Assembly (NCBI RefSeq): GCF_014203855.1
Contig: NZ_JACHJV010000001.1
Location: 2,232,001-2,296,000 of the forward strand
Direction of reading: 5' to 3'
DNA: 64,000 nt
Source: Kitasatospora kifunensis
Lineage (GTDB): Bacteria > Actinomycetota > Actinomycetes > Streptomycetales > Streptomycetaceae
Shown: piece by piece, positions 8,995-17,093 of the stretch
How positions within the stretch are numbered: the stretch's first letter is position 1
How the letters are laid out: every line of letters starts with the position of its first letter
Made by a program: the position numbers and the translations under genes
Notes under the pieces: generated by a model
Seen by the model: the letters and a program-made list of their open reading frames with translations, nothing else
The model's database searches: none
What the model was told of the DNA's origin: nothing

Positions 8995-10995
8995 ATGTCG
9001 GGCACCATGGACGACCCCGGCACCCCGCCCGCCGTCGACGCCCTCGCCGGCGCTGCCGTCGACACCGCCGCCCCGGCCCTGCGCCGGCTGCTCGACCTGC
9101 TCGCCACCGGCGCGGCCGCCGAGGACTTCCCCGAGCTGCTCGCCCAGGCCCGCCGCCAGGGCGCCTGCCCCGCCGTCCTGGCCGAGCTCGAGGAGGGCAT
9201 CCGGCAGGCGCTGCAGGTGCACCGGAGGCTGCGTCAGCACCGGCGCCGCGAAGCCGAGTTGACCGCGCTCTTCGACACCGCCACCGACCTGGCCGGCTCG
9301 CACGAACTCGACACGGTCCTGCAGGCGATCGTCCGCCGGGCCCGCCTGCTGCTGGGCACCGACACGGCCTACCTGACGCTGCCCGACCCGGTGGCCGGCG
9401 ACACCTACATGCGGGTCACCGACGGCTCGGTCTCGCCGCTCTTCCAACACCTGCGGCTGAGCCTGGGCGACGGCCTGGGCGGCCTGGTCGCGCAGCGGGC
9501 CCGGCCGTACGCGACCGGCGACTACCGCACCGACGAGCGGTTCCGGCACACCGGCCGGATCGACGCCGGGGTGCGGGAGGAGGGCCTGGTGGCGATCCTC
9601 GGCGTGCCGCTGCTGCTCGGCGCCGTCCGCCCCGAGGGCGGCCACCGGGTGATCGGGGTGCTGTTCGCCGCCGACCGCGCGCCGCGCGTCTTCGCGCCCG
9701 AGCAGGTGGCGCTGCTCTGCTCGCTGGCCGCACACGCCGCGGTCGCCCTCGACACCGCCAACGCGCTGGCCGACACCCGGGCGGCGCTGGCCGAACTGAA
9801 CACCGCCAATGCCGAGTTGAACACCGCGAACACCGTCATCCAGGCGCATGCCGCCGCCGTCCAGCGCGCCGAGCAGGCGCACGACCGGCTCACCGACCTG
9901 GTGCTGCGCGGCGCCGACCTGGCGGAGCTGGCCGCCGAGGTGGCCGCCCTGCTGGGCGGCGAGGTCGCGGTGTACGGCGCCGAGGGGCACCCGCTGTCGG
10001 GGCTTCAGGGCACACCACGGCGGCTGACCGAGGCGGTGGAGCGCTCACGCGCCGAGGGGCGGGCGGTGCGGCACGGCGACGGCTGGGTCCACGCGGTGCT
10101 GGCGGGGCAGGAGTTGCTGGGCAGCCTGGTGCTGCGCGGGCCGAGCGGGCTGGACGACGCGGACCGGCGGCTGTTCGAACGGGCCGGGGTGGTGACCGCC
10201 CTGCTCCTGCTGCTGCGCCGCTCGGTCGCCGAGGCCGAGAACCGGGTCCGCGGCGAGCTGCTCACCGACCTGTTGAGCGCCCCCGAGCGCGACCAGGCCG
10301 GCCTGCTGGCCCGCGGCCGACGGCTCGGCGTGGACCTGACCCGCCGCCACCTGCTGCTGGTCGCCGAGGCCGAACCGGACGGGCGGGCCAGGCTGGCCGG
10401 CGCGGCCGCGCAGTACCTGTTCGGCCGGCGCGGCCGCAGCGGTGCCCGCGGGGTGAGCGCCGAACACGGCGAGGCCGTGGTGCTGCTGCTGCCGGCCGAC
10501 GAGGCCGGGGCGCCCGAGCAGGCCGCCGAAGCCGCCGCCGAACGGCTGGCCCACCTGGCCGGCCAACCCGTGACGGTCGGCGCCGGGCAGCCCGCCGCCG
10601 GCCCCCTCGCACTGGCCGCCGCCTACGCCGAGGGCCTGCGCTGCGTGCGCGCGCTGCGGGTGCTCGGGCGGGCCGGGCAGGGGGCCTCGGTCGAGTCGCT
10701 GGGGTTCCTCGGCGTGCTGCTCGGCGACGGACACCAGGTGACCGGCTTCGTCACCCGCACGCTGGGCCCGCTGCTGGCGTACGACGCACGCCGGGGCACC
10801 GAACTGGTGCACACACTGCGGGCCTACTTCGCCTGCGGCGGCAGTCTGACCCGGGCCAAGGACGAGCTGCACGTGCACGTGAACACGGTGGTCCAGCGAC
10901 TGGAGAGGGTGGGCCGGCTGCTCGGGTCCGACTGGCAGGAGCCGGAGCGGGCGCTGGAGCTGCAGCTGGCGCTGCGCCTGCAACTGCTGGCCTGA
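8995..10995 (+). CDS. GAF-domain PucR/CdaR-type transcriptional regulator
   Basis: About 666 residues. A helical N-terminus precedes a GAF sensor domain (roughly 105-260, from LTALFDTATDLAGSHELD to LCSLAAHAAVALDTANA). A coiled-coil-like segment with ELNTANAELNTAN repeats follows, then a central region typical of PucR proteins. The C-terminal HTH_30 DNA-binding domain contains LVHTLRAYFACGGSLTRAKDEL and HVHVNTVVQRLERV. Such proteins usually activate catabolic or stress genes in response to a small ligand bound by GAF. The start is uncertain: ATG 8995 and ATG 9007 are in frame and neither has a clear ribosome-binding site. No obvious target operon adjoins it; lipB follows 132 bases later. Confidence 0.85.
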   Translation: MSGTMDDPGTPPAVDALAGAAVDTAAPALRRLLDLLATGAAAEDFPELLAQARRQGACPAVLAELEEGIRQALQVHRRLRQHRRREAELTALFDTATDLAGSHELDTVLQAIVRRARLLLGTDTAYLTLPDPVAGDTYMRVTDGSVSPLFQHLRLSLGDGLGGLVAQRARPYATGDYRTDERFRHTGRIDAGVREEGLVAILGVPLLLGAVRPEGGHRVIGVLFAADRAPRVFAPEQVALLCSLAAHAAVALDTANALADTRAALAELNTANAELNTANTVIQAHAAAVQRAEQAHDRLTDLVLRGADLAELAAEVAALLGGEVAVYGAEGHPLSGLQGTPRRLTEAVERSRAEGRAVRHGDGWVHAVLAGQELLGSLVLRGPSGLDDADRRLFERAGVVTALLLLLRRSVAEAENRVRGELLTDLLSAPERDQAGLLARGRRLGVDLTRRHLLLVAEAEPDGRARLAGAAAQYLFGRRGRSGARGVSAEHGEAVVLLLPADEAGAPEQAAEAAAERLAHLAGQPVTVGAGQPAAGPLALAAAYAEGLRCVRALRVLGRAGQGASVESLGFLGVLLGDGHQVTGFVTRTLGPLLAYDARRGTELVHTLRAYFACGGSLTRAKDELHVHVNTVVQRLERVGRLLGSDWQEPERALELQLALRLQLLA

Positions 10996-11127
10996 CCGGG
11001 TCGGTGCCGTGCGCCGGGTAGCCGTACGGGAGAGCCCTGCAACCGCTCTCGGACATCCGATCGACCCGGCGTACAGTGGCGAGGTTGGGTCGCGGCTCGG
11101 TCGCGAACACCTCGGCAAGGAGCAGCG

Positions 11128-11925
11128 GTGAGCGAGAACGTGCGATTCGTCCGGATGCGCATCGGCGAAGGCGCGGTGCCCTACCAGGAAGCCTGGGAGG
11201 AGCAGCAGCGGCTGCACGCCCTGCGGTTGGCCGACGAGATCCCCGACACCGTGCTGCTGCTCGAACACCCGCCGGTCTTCACCGCCGGCAAGCGGACCAA
11301 GCCCGAGGACCTGCCGCTGGACGACACCCCGGTGGTGCAGGTCAACCGGGGCGGCGAGGGCACCTGGCACGGTCCCGGGCAGCTGGTCGGCTACCCGATA
11401 GTCAAGCTGCCCGAGCCGATGGACGTGGTCGCCTACGTCCGCCGCCTGGAGGAGGCGCTGATCCTGGCCTGCGCCGACCTGGGCGTCGGGACCAGCCGGG
11501 TGGAGGGGCGCAGCGGGGTCTGGGTGCTGGGCCAGGAGCTGCCGCAGGCCAGCGTCGACCCCGCCAAGGTGATCGACATCGGCAAGCTGACCCTGCGCAT
11601 GGGCCTGCCGCTGGGCATCGACCCGCGGCTGGCCGGCCCCGAGTACGCACCCTCCAACGCCGGGCAGCGCGGGGACGACCGCAAGCTCGCCGCGATCGGG
11701 GTCCGGGTGGCGCGCGGCGTGACCATGCACGGGTTCGCGCTCAACTGCAACCCGGACATGACCTGGTTCGACCGGATCATCCCGTGCGGGATCCGGGACG
11801 CCGGAGTCGGCTCGCTCTCCACCGAGCTGGGCCGCGAGGTGCCGGTCGCCGAGGTGGCGCCGGTGGTGGAGCGGCGACTGGCCGAGGTCTTCGCCGCGCT
11901 GCCCGAGCCCGCGCTGACCCGCTAA
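11128..11925 (+). CDS. lipB: Octanoyltransferase LipB
   Basis: 265-residue cofactor transferase that moves octanoyl groups from acyl carrier protein to lipoyl domains, the first step of lipoate assembly. The family signature [18 protein letters not shown] is intact. The catalytic Lys186 (RKLAAIGV) and Cys220 ([12 protein letters not shown]) are both present. It is slightly longer than the usual 215-240 residues because of an insertion around 139-180 ([20 protein letters not shown] ... DPRLAGPEY). GTG 11128 has AAGGAG upstream. lipA follows after 174 bases, and the product acts on the E2 protein encoded at 293-2077. Confidence 0.96.
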   Translation: MSENVRFVRMRIGEGAVPYQEAWEEQQRLHALRLADEIPDTVLLLEHPPVFTAGKRTKPEDLPLDDTPVVQVNRGGEGTWHGPGQLVGYPIVKLPEPMDVVAYVRRLEEALILACADLGVGTSRVEGRSGVWVLGQELPQASVDPAKVIDIGKLTLRMGLPLGIDPRLAGPEYAPSNAGQRGDDRKLAAIGVRVARGVTMHGFALNCNPDMTWFDRIIPCGIRDAGVGSLSTELGREVPVAEVAPVVERRLAEVFAALPEPALTR

Positions 11926-12099
11926 CCCGCTAACCCGCTGAGGGCACGCGGCACACGCGGCATCGGGCAGTGGCGCTCGGGAATCTCCCGGTGCCGACGG
12001 CTGTTGCCCTGCGAATGCGGGGTGCAGGCCCAGCACAGACCGTACAAGCAGAGGCGTACCCTTGTGGTACCCCCGTCCACTTCTTCATAGGAGCCGCAC

Positions 12100-13053
12100 G
12101 TGTCCGCTGTCGCGCCCGACGGCAGGAAGCTTCTCCGCCTGGAGGTCCGCAACAGCGAGACCCCCATCGAGCGGAAGCCCGAGTGGATCAAGACCAGGGC
12201 GAAGATGGGCCCGGAGTACAACGCCCTCCAGTCGCTGGTGAAGAAGGAGGGGCTGCACACGGTCTGCCAGGAGGCCGGCTGCCCCAACATCTTCGAGTGT
12301 TGGGAGGACCGCGAGGCGACCTTCCTGATCGGCGGGGACCAGTGCACCCGGCGCTGCGACTTCTGCCAGATCGACACCGGCAAGCCCGCCGACTTCGACC
12401 GTGACGAGCCGCGCCGGGTGGCCGAGTCGATCGTCACCATGGACCTCAACTACGCCACCATCACCGGCGTCGCCCGCGACGACCTCGAGGACGGCGGCGC
12501 CTGGCTGTACGCCGAGACGGTCCGCCAGGTGCACGCGCTGACCGCCGAGCGGGCCACCGGGCGCACCGGCGTCGAGCTGCTCATCCCGGACTTCAACGCG
12601 GTGCCCGAGCAGCTGGCCGAGGTCTTCTCCTCCCGTCCCGAGGTGCTGGCGCACAACGTCGAGACGGTGCCGCGGATCTTCAAGCGGATCCGCCCGGCCT
12701 TCCGTTACGAGCGCTCGCTGGACGTCATCACGCAGGCCCGGGCGGCCGGCCTGGTGACCAAGTCCAACCTGATCCTGGGCATGGGCGAGACCCGCGAGGA
12801 GGTCAGCCAGGCGCTGGCCGACCTGGTCGGGGCGGGCTGTGAGCTGATCACCATCACCCAGTACCTGCGCCCCTCGGTGCGCCACCACCCGGTGGAGCGC
12901 TGGGTCAAGCCGCAGGAGTTCGTGGAGCTGCAGCAGGAGGCCGAGGAGCTGGGCTTCGCGGGCGTGATGTCCGGGCCGCTGGTGCGCTCCTCCTACCGCG
13001 CGGGCCGGCTGTACCGGCAGGCGCTGGAGCACCGCGAGCGCACGGCGGTCTGA
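12100..13053 (+). CDS. lipA: Lipoyl synthase LipA
   Basis: 317-residue radical-SAM enzyme that inserts two sulfurs into octanoylated lipoyl domains. The auxiliary cluster motif [12 protein letters not shown] and the radical-SAM motif [11 protein letters not shown] are both complete. Later motifs include [16 protein letters not shown] and the C-terminal [10 protein letters not shown], whose Arg-Ser-Ser ends the family. GTG 12100 has AGGAG upstream. It is the partner of lipB immediately upstream; the order lipB-lipA before DUF4191, RDD and glnA is the usual streptomycete arrangement. Confidence 0.97.
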   Translation: MSAVAPDGRKLLRLEVRNSETPIERKPEWIKTRAKMGPEYNALQSLVKKEGLHTVCQEAGCPNIFECWEDREATFLIGGDQCTRRCDFCQIDTGKPADFDRDEPRRVAESIVTMDLNYATITGVARDDLEDGGAWLYAETVRQVHALTAERATGRTGVELLIPDFNAVPEQLAEVFSSRPEVLAHNVETVPRIFKRIRPAFRYERSLDVITQARAAGLVTKSNLILGMGETREEVSQALADLVGAGCELITITQYLRPSVRHHPVERWVKPQEFVELQQEAEELGFAGVMSGPLVRSSYRAGRLYRQALEHRERTAV

Positions 13054-13105
13054 CGGGCACGGCGGCCACCGACGACGACGCCGACCGCCGCCGACGACGA
13101 CGCGT

Positions 13106-13137
13106 GGTGGGGCCCGGAGCACGCTCCGGGCCCCACC
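13106..13137 (+). terminator. Terminator after lipA
   Basis: 15-bp perfect stem with a 2-base loop (GGTGGGGCCCGGAGC at 13106-13120, AC, complement 13123-13137), located 53 bases after the lipA stop. Confidence 0.75.
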
Positions 13138-13278
13138 GGCGTTCACGGCTCCGGTCCGCAGAGCGGAACGGGGGGCTTCAACGAGGCTTTCATCCGGGAT
13201 TGACCGGCGGGTCATCAGCCGGTAACAGCGGTGGCCGAGACTGGGCTCAGCCCAAGGCTCGGCGAGGGGAGTGGCCGG

Positions 13279-13443
13279 ATGCGCACCACGATCGGCGCGG
13301 CTATCAGGCTGGCGGAGAGCGTGCTGCTCGCGCCCGGCCGTCGAGTGGCACGGCACAACGCCTGGACGGCGGTCTGCGAGAACCGGCGTCATGCGGCGGA
13401 CCGCGAGGCGGCCCGGGCCAGCCTGTCGGCGTCGACGCGCTAA
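13279..13443 (+). CDS. Small basic hypothetical protein (54 aa)
   Basis: Short reading frame starting at ATG 13279 with GAGGGGAG just upstream. The product is basic, with AIRLAESVLLAPGRRVARHN followed by AWTAVCENRRHAADREAA. This pattern of a short amphipathic start and an AWxAVCxxRRxAxDR core recurs in small streptomycete proteins of unknown role found between lipA and the DUF4191 gene. No signal peptide or membrane helix is visible. It lies between the lipA terminator and the DUF4191 gene, so it has its own transcript. Support is ribosome-binding site, codon pattern and position only. Confidence 0.55.
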   Translation: MRTTIGAAIRLAESVLLAPGRRVARHNAWTAVCENRRHAADREAARASLSASTR

Positions 13444-13570
13444 CGGCGGCGCGGTAACGGGTAGCGGATCACGGCCCGCGGATGGCGGCCCGTAACGATT
13501 TCCTGCTCGGTTGGGCCTAATCGGGACCGGGCTTCGATATCCGATGTCCCCGCCACGTACCATGACCATC

Positions 13571-14260
13571 ATGGCGAGGGAAACATCCGAGACACCTGGG
13601 CGGCTCAAGCAGATCCGCCAGGCGTACATCATGACCAAGAAGGTCGACACCAAGATCGGCCTGATCATCGGGGGCGTTGGCCTCCTCACCTTCGGCGTGT
13701 TCCTCGCCATCGGTTTCCTGATCGGTCACCCCATCTACCTGGGGATCCTGGGCTTCATCGTGGCGTTCCTGGCGTCGGCCATCGTCTTCGGCCGGCGGGC
13801 CGAGCGGGCCGCCTTCGGCCAGATGGAGGGCCAGCCGGGTGCCGCGGCAGCCGTGCTGAACAACATCCGACGCGGCTGGAGCGCCAACCCCACCCCGGTG
13901 GCGGTCACCCGCAACCAGGACGCGGTCTACCGCGCGGTCGGCCGGCCCGGCATCGCGCTGATCGGCGAGGGCAACCCGAACCGGGTGCGCCCGCTGCTCG
14001 CCGCCGAGAAGAAGAAGATGGCCCGCGTGGTGGCCGACGTGCCGGTGCACGACATCATGGTCGGCGACGGCCCGGGTGAGGTGCCGCTGAAGAAGCTTCA
14101 GGTCCACCTGATGCGCCTGCCGCGCGCGATCACCCCCGCCCAGGTCACCGAGACCAACGACCGGCTGCGCGCGCTGGGCGACCTGCTGTCGAAGGCGCCG
14201 ATCCCCAAGGGCCCGATGCCCAAGGGTGCTCGGATGCCCAAGGGCGGTCAGGCTCGCTGA
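13571..14260 (+). CDS. DUF4191 integral membrane protein
   Basis: 229-residue protein with two closely spaced transmembrane helices near residues 28-75 (IGLIIGGVGLLTFGVFLAIG and YLGILGFIVAFLASAIVFGR). A cytoplasmic domain of about 130 residues follows (GWSANPTPVAVTRNQDAVYR). The C-terminus carries Lys/Pro/Gly repeats (PKGPMPKGARMPKGG). This is the DUF4191 family, conserved across actinobacteria between lipA and glnA. ATG 13562 upstream is an alternative start. Function unknown. Confidence 0.9.
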   Translation: MARETSETPGRLKQIRQAYIMTKKVDTKIGLIIGGVGLLTFGVFLAIGFLIGHPIYLGILGFIVAFLASAIVFGRRAERAAFGQMEGQPGAAAAVLNNIRRGWSANPTPVAVTRNQDAVYRAVGRPGIALIGEGNPNRVRPLLAAEKKKMARVVADVPVHDIMVGDGPGEVPLKKLQVHLMRLPRAITPAQVTETNDRLRALGDLLSKAPIPKGPMPKGARMPKGGQAR

Positions 14261-14314
14261 GCCCCTCCCCCGCCGGCATCTCGGCCCACCGGCCGACGCC
14301 GACGCACCAACGCA

Positions 14315-14340
14315 AAAGGCCCCGCCTCGGCGGGGCCTTT
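14315..14340 (+). terminator. Terminator after the DUF4191 gene
   Basis: 12-bp perfect stem AAAGGCCCCGCC / GGCGGGGCCTTT with a 2-base loop, flanked by A and T runs. It is placed between convergent genes and could serve both strands. Confidence 0.85.
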
Positions 14341-14394
14341 CTCATGTCTGCTCACGTGCTCATGTCTGCTCACGTGCTCATGTCTGCTCACGTG
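14341..14394. repeat. Three tandem copies of an 18-bp repeat
   Basis: CTCATGTCTGCTCACGTG is repeated three times without a mismatch (14341-14358, 14359-14376, 14377-14394); a fourth copy breaks off after CTCA. Each unit ends in the palindrome CACGTG. It lies between the DUF4191 terminator and the end of the RDD gene. Confidence 0.95.
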
Positions 14395-14409
14395 CTCAAT
14401 GTCTACGGC

Positions 14410-14877
14410 TCAGATCCGGACCTCGAGGGTGCCGACCGCCTTGTCGTGCAGACCGCGCTGGTCGCGGTCCCAGACCGCCGCGGGCACCACCAGGCAGAGC
14501 AGCAGGGTGCGCAGCAGCATCTGCGGGATGCTCGCCCGTCCGCCGTCCAGTCGCACCACCCGCAGGCCGAACAGCCGCTTGCCGATGCTGGTCCCGGTGG
14601 TGGAGAGCAGCAGCGCGCTCATCGCGAAGAAGACCGGCAGGCTCAGCAGGTTGGCCTTGGCCGGATCGCCCTGGGCCAGCGCGCCGTAGGCGATCAGGCT
14701 GGCGAGCCAGCCGTCGACGCAGAGCGCGCCGATCCGGCGGGCCGGGCCCGCCATCGAGCCGGAACCCGAGCGCGGGCGGCCGAGCCGCTCGCCGCGGTAA
14801 CCGAAGTCGGCGCCCATCCGCTCGGCGGCGGCCTTCGGACCGTCCAGCCACGATCCCAGTGCTTCTCTACTGTCCAC
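14410..14877 (-). CDS. RDD family membrane protein
   Basis: 155-residue protein. After a 45-residue basic cytoplasmic N-terminus comes the RDD domain. PARRIGALCVDGWLASL carries the family's Arg and Asp in the first helix, and further helices lie around NLLSLPVFFAMSALLLS and QMLLRTLLLCLVVPAAVW. The motif TSIGKRLFGLRVVR lies between them. RDD proteins are small transporters or membrane accessory proteins; the substrate is unknown. It is convergent with the DUF4191 gene and divergent from glnA. Confidence 0.9.
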   Translation of the reverse strand: MDSREALGSWLDGPKAAAERMGADFGYRGERLGRPRSGSGSMAGPARRIGALCVDGWLASLIAYGALAQGDPAKANLLSLPVFFAMSALLLSTTGTSIGKRLFGLRVVRLDGGRASIPQMLLRTLLLCLVVPAAVWDRDQRGLHDKAVGTLEVRI

Positions 14878-15183
14878 GAACCCACAGTAGCCGGGCTTAC
14901 CGGGCTCCCCTGCGCCGACTCCCCCTGCGAGTGAATCCGCGTGGCGCGCTCATTTCAGGTGGTCCAGACCACTTACGGGGAACGGTCCTGCCCGGGGCAC
15001 GTTTTGCCCCCACCCGAGTGACTTTGCCGCCCATTCGGGCCCGCTGGTTAACATGGGTGAAACGATTGGGTCACCAACAGGAAACGGCCTGTTCCTATCG
15101 TGAGCCGCTACCACGGCCGGTTGGGACGACTGGTCCGTGCAGGTCTGGTCCCGGCCCCGGCGGCCGGGCAGAGGAGGACGGTC
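14878..15183. other. Intergenic region upstream of glnA
   Basis: About 306 bases between the divergent RDD and glnA starts. No gene is visible. It contains the GlnR box listed separately and a Gly/Arg-coding-like stretch nearer glnA without a supported start. Confidence 0.6.
15047..15085 (+). promoter_or_regulatory. GlnR binding box of glnA
   Basis: Two a/b site pairs follow the actinobacterial GlnR pattern gTnAc-n6-GaAAc: GTTAACATGGGTGAAAC (15047-15063) and GTCACCAACAGGAAAC (15070-15085, spacing one base shorter). The position, about 100-140 bases before the glnA start, is where GlnR activates glnA under nitrogen limitation in streptomycetes. Confidence 0.75.
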
Positions 15184-16599
15184 ATGTTCCAGAATGCGGA
15201 TGAAGTCAAGGCGTACATCGCCGAGAACGACATCAAGTTCGTCGATGTGCGGTTCTGCGACCTGCCAGGCGTCATGCAGCACTTCGCGGTCCCCGCGGCC
15301 ACCTTCGACCCCGCCGAGACCCTGATGTTCGACGGCTCCTCGATCCGCGGCTTCCAGGCGATCCACGAGTCGGACATGGCGCTGGTGCCCGACCTGGCCA
15401 CGGCACGGCTCGACCCGTTCCGCAAGGACAAGCACCTCAACATCAACTTCTTCATCCAGGACCCGATCACCGGCGAGGCGTACAGCCGCGACCCGCGCAA
15501 CGTGGCCAAGAAGGCCGAGGCCTACCTCGCCTCCTCCGGCGTCGCCGACACCGCCTTCTTCGGGCCCGAGGCCGAGTTCTACGTCTTCGACGAGGCCCGC
15601 TTCGAGACCAGCGCGAACGCCTCGTACTACCACATCGACTCCGAGGCCGGCGCCTGGAACAGCGGCCGGATCGAGGAGGGCGGCAACCGCGGCTACAAGG
15701 TCAAGTACAAGGGCGGTTACTTCCCGACCCCGCCGGTCGACCACTTCGCCGACCTGCGCGCCGAGATGTCCCTGGAGCTCGCCAACTCCGGCCTGCAGGT
15801 GGAGCGTCAGCACCACGAGGTCGGCACCGCCGGCCAGGCCGAGATCAACTACAAGTTCAACACCCTGCTGCACGCGGCCGACGACCTGATGCTGTTCAAG
15901 TACATCATCAAGAACGTGGCCTGGCGCAACGGCAAGACGGCCACCTTCATGCCCAAGCCGATCTTCGGCGACAACGGTTCCGGCATGCACGTGCACCAGT
16001 CGCTCTGGGCCGACGGCTCGCCGCTCTTCTACGACGAGCAGGGCTACGCGGGCCTGTCCGACACCGCCCGCTACTACATCGGCGGCCTGCTCAAGCACGC
16101 CCCCTCGCTGCTGGCCTTCACCAACCCCTCGGTGAACTCCTACCACCGCCTGGTCCCCGGCTTCGAGGCCCCGGTCAACCTGGTCTACTCGCAGCGCAAC
16201 CGCTCGGCCGCGATCCGGATCCCGATCACCGGCTCCAACGCCAAGGCCAAGCGCATCGAGTTCCGCGCGCCCGACCCGTCCTCCAACCCCTACCTCGCCT
16301 TCTCGGCGATGCTGATGGCGGGCCTGGACGGCATCAAGAACAAGATCGAGCCGCTCCAGCCGGTCGACAAGGACCTCTACGAGCTCGCCCCCGACGAGCA
16401 CGCGGGCGTCCCGCAGGTCCCCGCCTCGCTCCCCGCGGTACTGGAGGCCCTGGAGGAGGACCACGAGTACCTGCTCGCGGGCGGCGTCTTCACGCCCGAC
16501 CTGATCGAGACCTGGATCGACTACAAGCGCACCAACGAGATCGCCCCGATCGCGCTGCGGCCGCACCCGCACGAGTTCGAGCTGTACTTCGACCTGTAG
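15184..16599 (+). CDS. glnA: Glutamine synthetase type I
   Basis: 471-residue GSI-beta enzyme making glutamine from glutamate, ammonia and ATP; it forms a cytoplasmic dodecamer. Visible motifs are [20 protein letters not shown] (metal-binding Glu), GQAEINYKF, the ATP-binding [25 protein letters not shown] and [15 protein letters not shown]. Tyr399 in [11 protein letters not shown] is the adenylylation site recognised by GlnE, encoded at 37,035. ATG 15184 has GGAGG upstream and a GlnR box further up. The last codons (TTC GAC CTG TAG) form part of a 13-bp sequence repeated at 26,121. The gene is intact, but everything after its stop codon is an inserted island. Confidence 0.98.
   Translation: MFQNADEVKAYIAENDIKFVDVRFCDLPGVMQHFAVPAATFDPAETLMFDGSSIRGFQAIHESDMALVPDLATARLDPFRKDKHLNINFFIQDPITGEAYSRDPRNVAKKAEAYLASSGVADTAFFGPEAEFYVFDEARFETSANASYYHIDSEAGAWNSGRIEEGGNRGYKVKYKGGYFPTPPVDHFADLRAEMSLELANSGLQVERQHHEVGTAGQAEINYKFNTLLHAADDLMLFKYIIKNVAWRNGKTATFMPKPIFGDNGSGMHVHQSLWADGSPLFYDEQGYAGLSDTARYYIGGLLKHAPSLLAFTNPSVNSYHRLVPGFEAPVNLVYSQRNRSAAIRIPITGSNAKAKRIEFRAPDPSSNPYLAFSAMLMAGLDGIKNKIEPLQPVDKDLYELAPDEHAGVPQVPASLPAVLEALEEDHEYLLAGGVFTPDLIETWIDYKRTNEIAPIALRPHPHEFELYFDL
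16586..16598. repeat. Left 13-bp direct repeat (putative attL core) in glnA
   Basis: ACTTCGACCTGTA covers the end of glnA up to the first two bases of its stop codon. An identical copy lies at 26121-26133. Upstream the two sites also agree outside the core (TTCGA-n-C-n-G-n before it), giving 20 of 23 matching bases. Confidence 0.8.
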
Positions 16600-16602
16600 G
16601 GG

Positions 16603-16680
16603 TGCCTCTGACCTGCGGAAACGCAGGTTGATCTCTCATCGTTTCCGCAGGTCAGGGTCCCTCCTGACCTGCGGAAACGC
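16603..16680. repeat. Left-end repeat cluster of the island (inverted and direct copies)
   Basis: The terminal repeat core CTGACCTGCGGAAACGC occurs at 16608-16624 and again in direct orientation at 16664-16680. An inverted copy CGTTTCCGCAGGTCAG lies at 16640-16655. The first two form a 16-bp perfect hairpin with a 16-base loop immediately after glnA. This resembles arm-type recombinase binding sites and could also act as a substitute terminator for glnA. Confidence 0.75.
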
Positions 16681-17093
16681 CTGCAGAGGGGTCGGCTGCA
16701 GCGCCTCTGGGGCTCGCGATGTGAAATGAGTGTGAGATGGACACGGGCAGATCGAACTCGCAATGATCCCCCATTGCCCTTGCCAGCACTGGGCAGTACG
16801 CCATCTCGCTACTTTCAGTAGTCGTCGCTCGTGGGCTGCCGACTCAACGGATTCGATCTTTTGCCGACACTGCAGCTCCCGCCAGGCGAAGCGTCACCCA
16901 CCTCAGCCGCCGCCGAACCACAGACCCCAGCCCTGAACCTCCCGCAGACGAGCAGCCATGGTGCAACGCCACCAGTTGCGGCCGGGCGCGACGACCCGCA
17001 CCCCCCTCGTCGGCAGATTGGCTGGCGTACACGGGGACAGGCTGGCGCAGCACCAGCGCCGAGAAGCGGTGCACCGTGTTCGTGCGGCAAGCG
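16681..17093. other. Non-coding stretch at the left end of the island
   Basis: About 410 bases between the repeat cluster and the end of the Mrr-like gene. Short open frames exist on both strands, but none has a convincing ribosome-binding site, codon pattern or recognisable domain. No terminator-like hairpin with a T run was noted. Confidence 0.5.

Noticed and set aside
14341-14394. Tandem repeats as a CRISPR array
   Set aside because: The 18-bp units abut directly with no spacers, and no cas genes are near.
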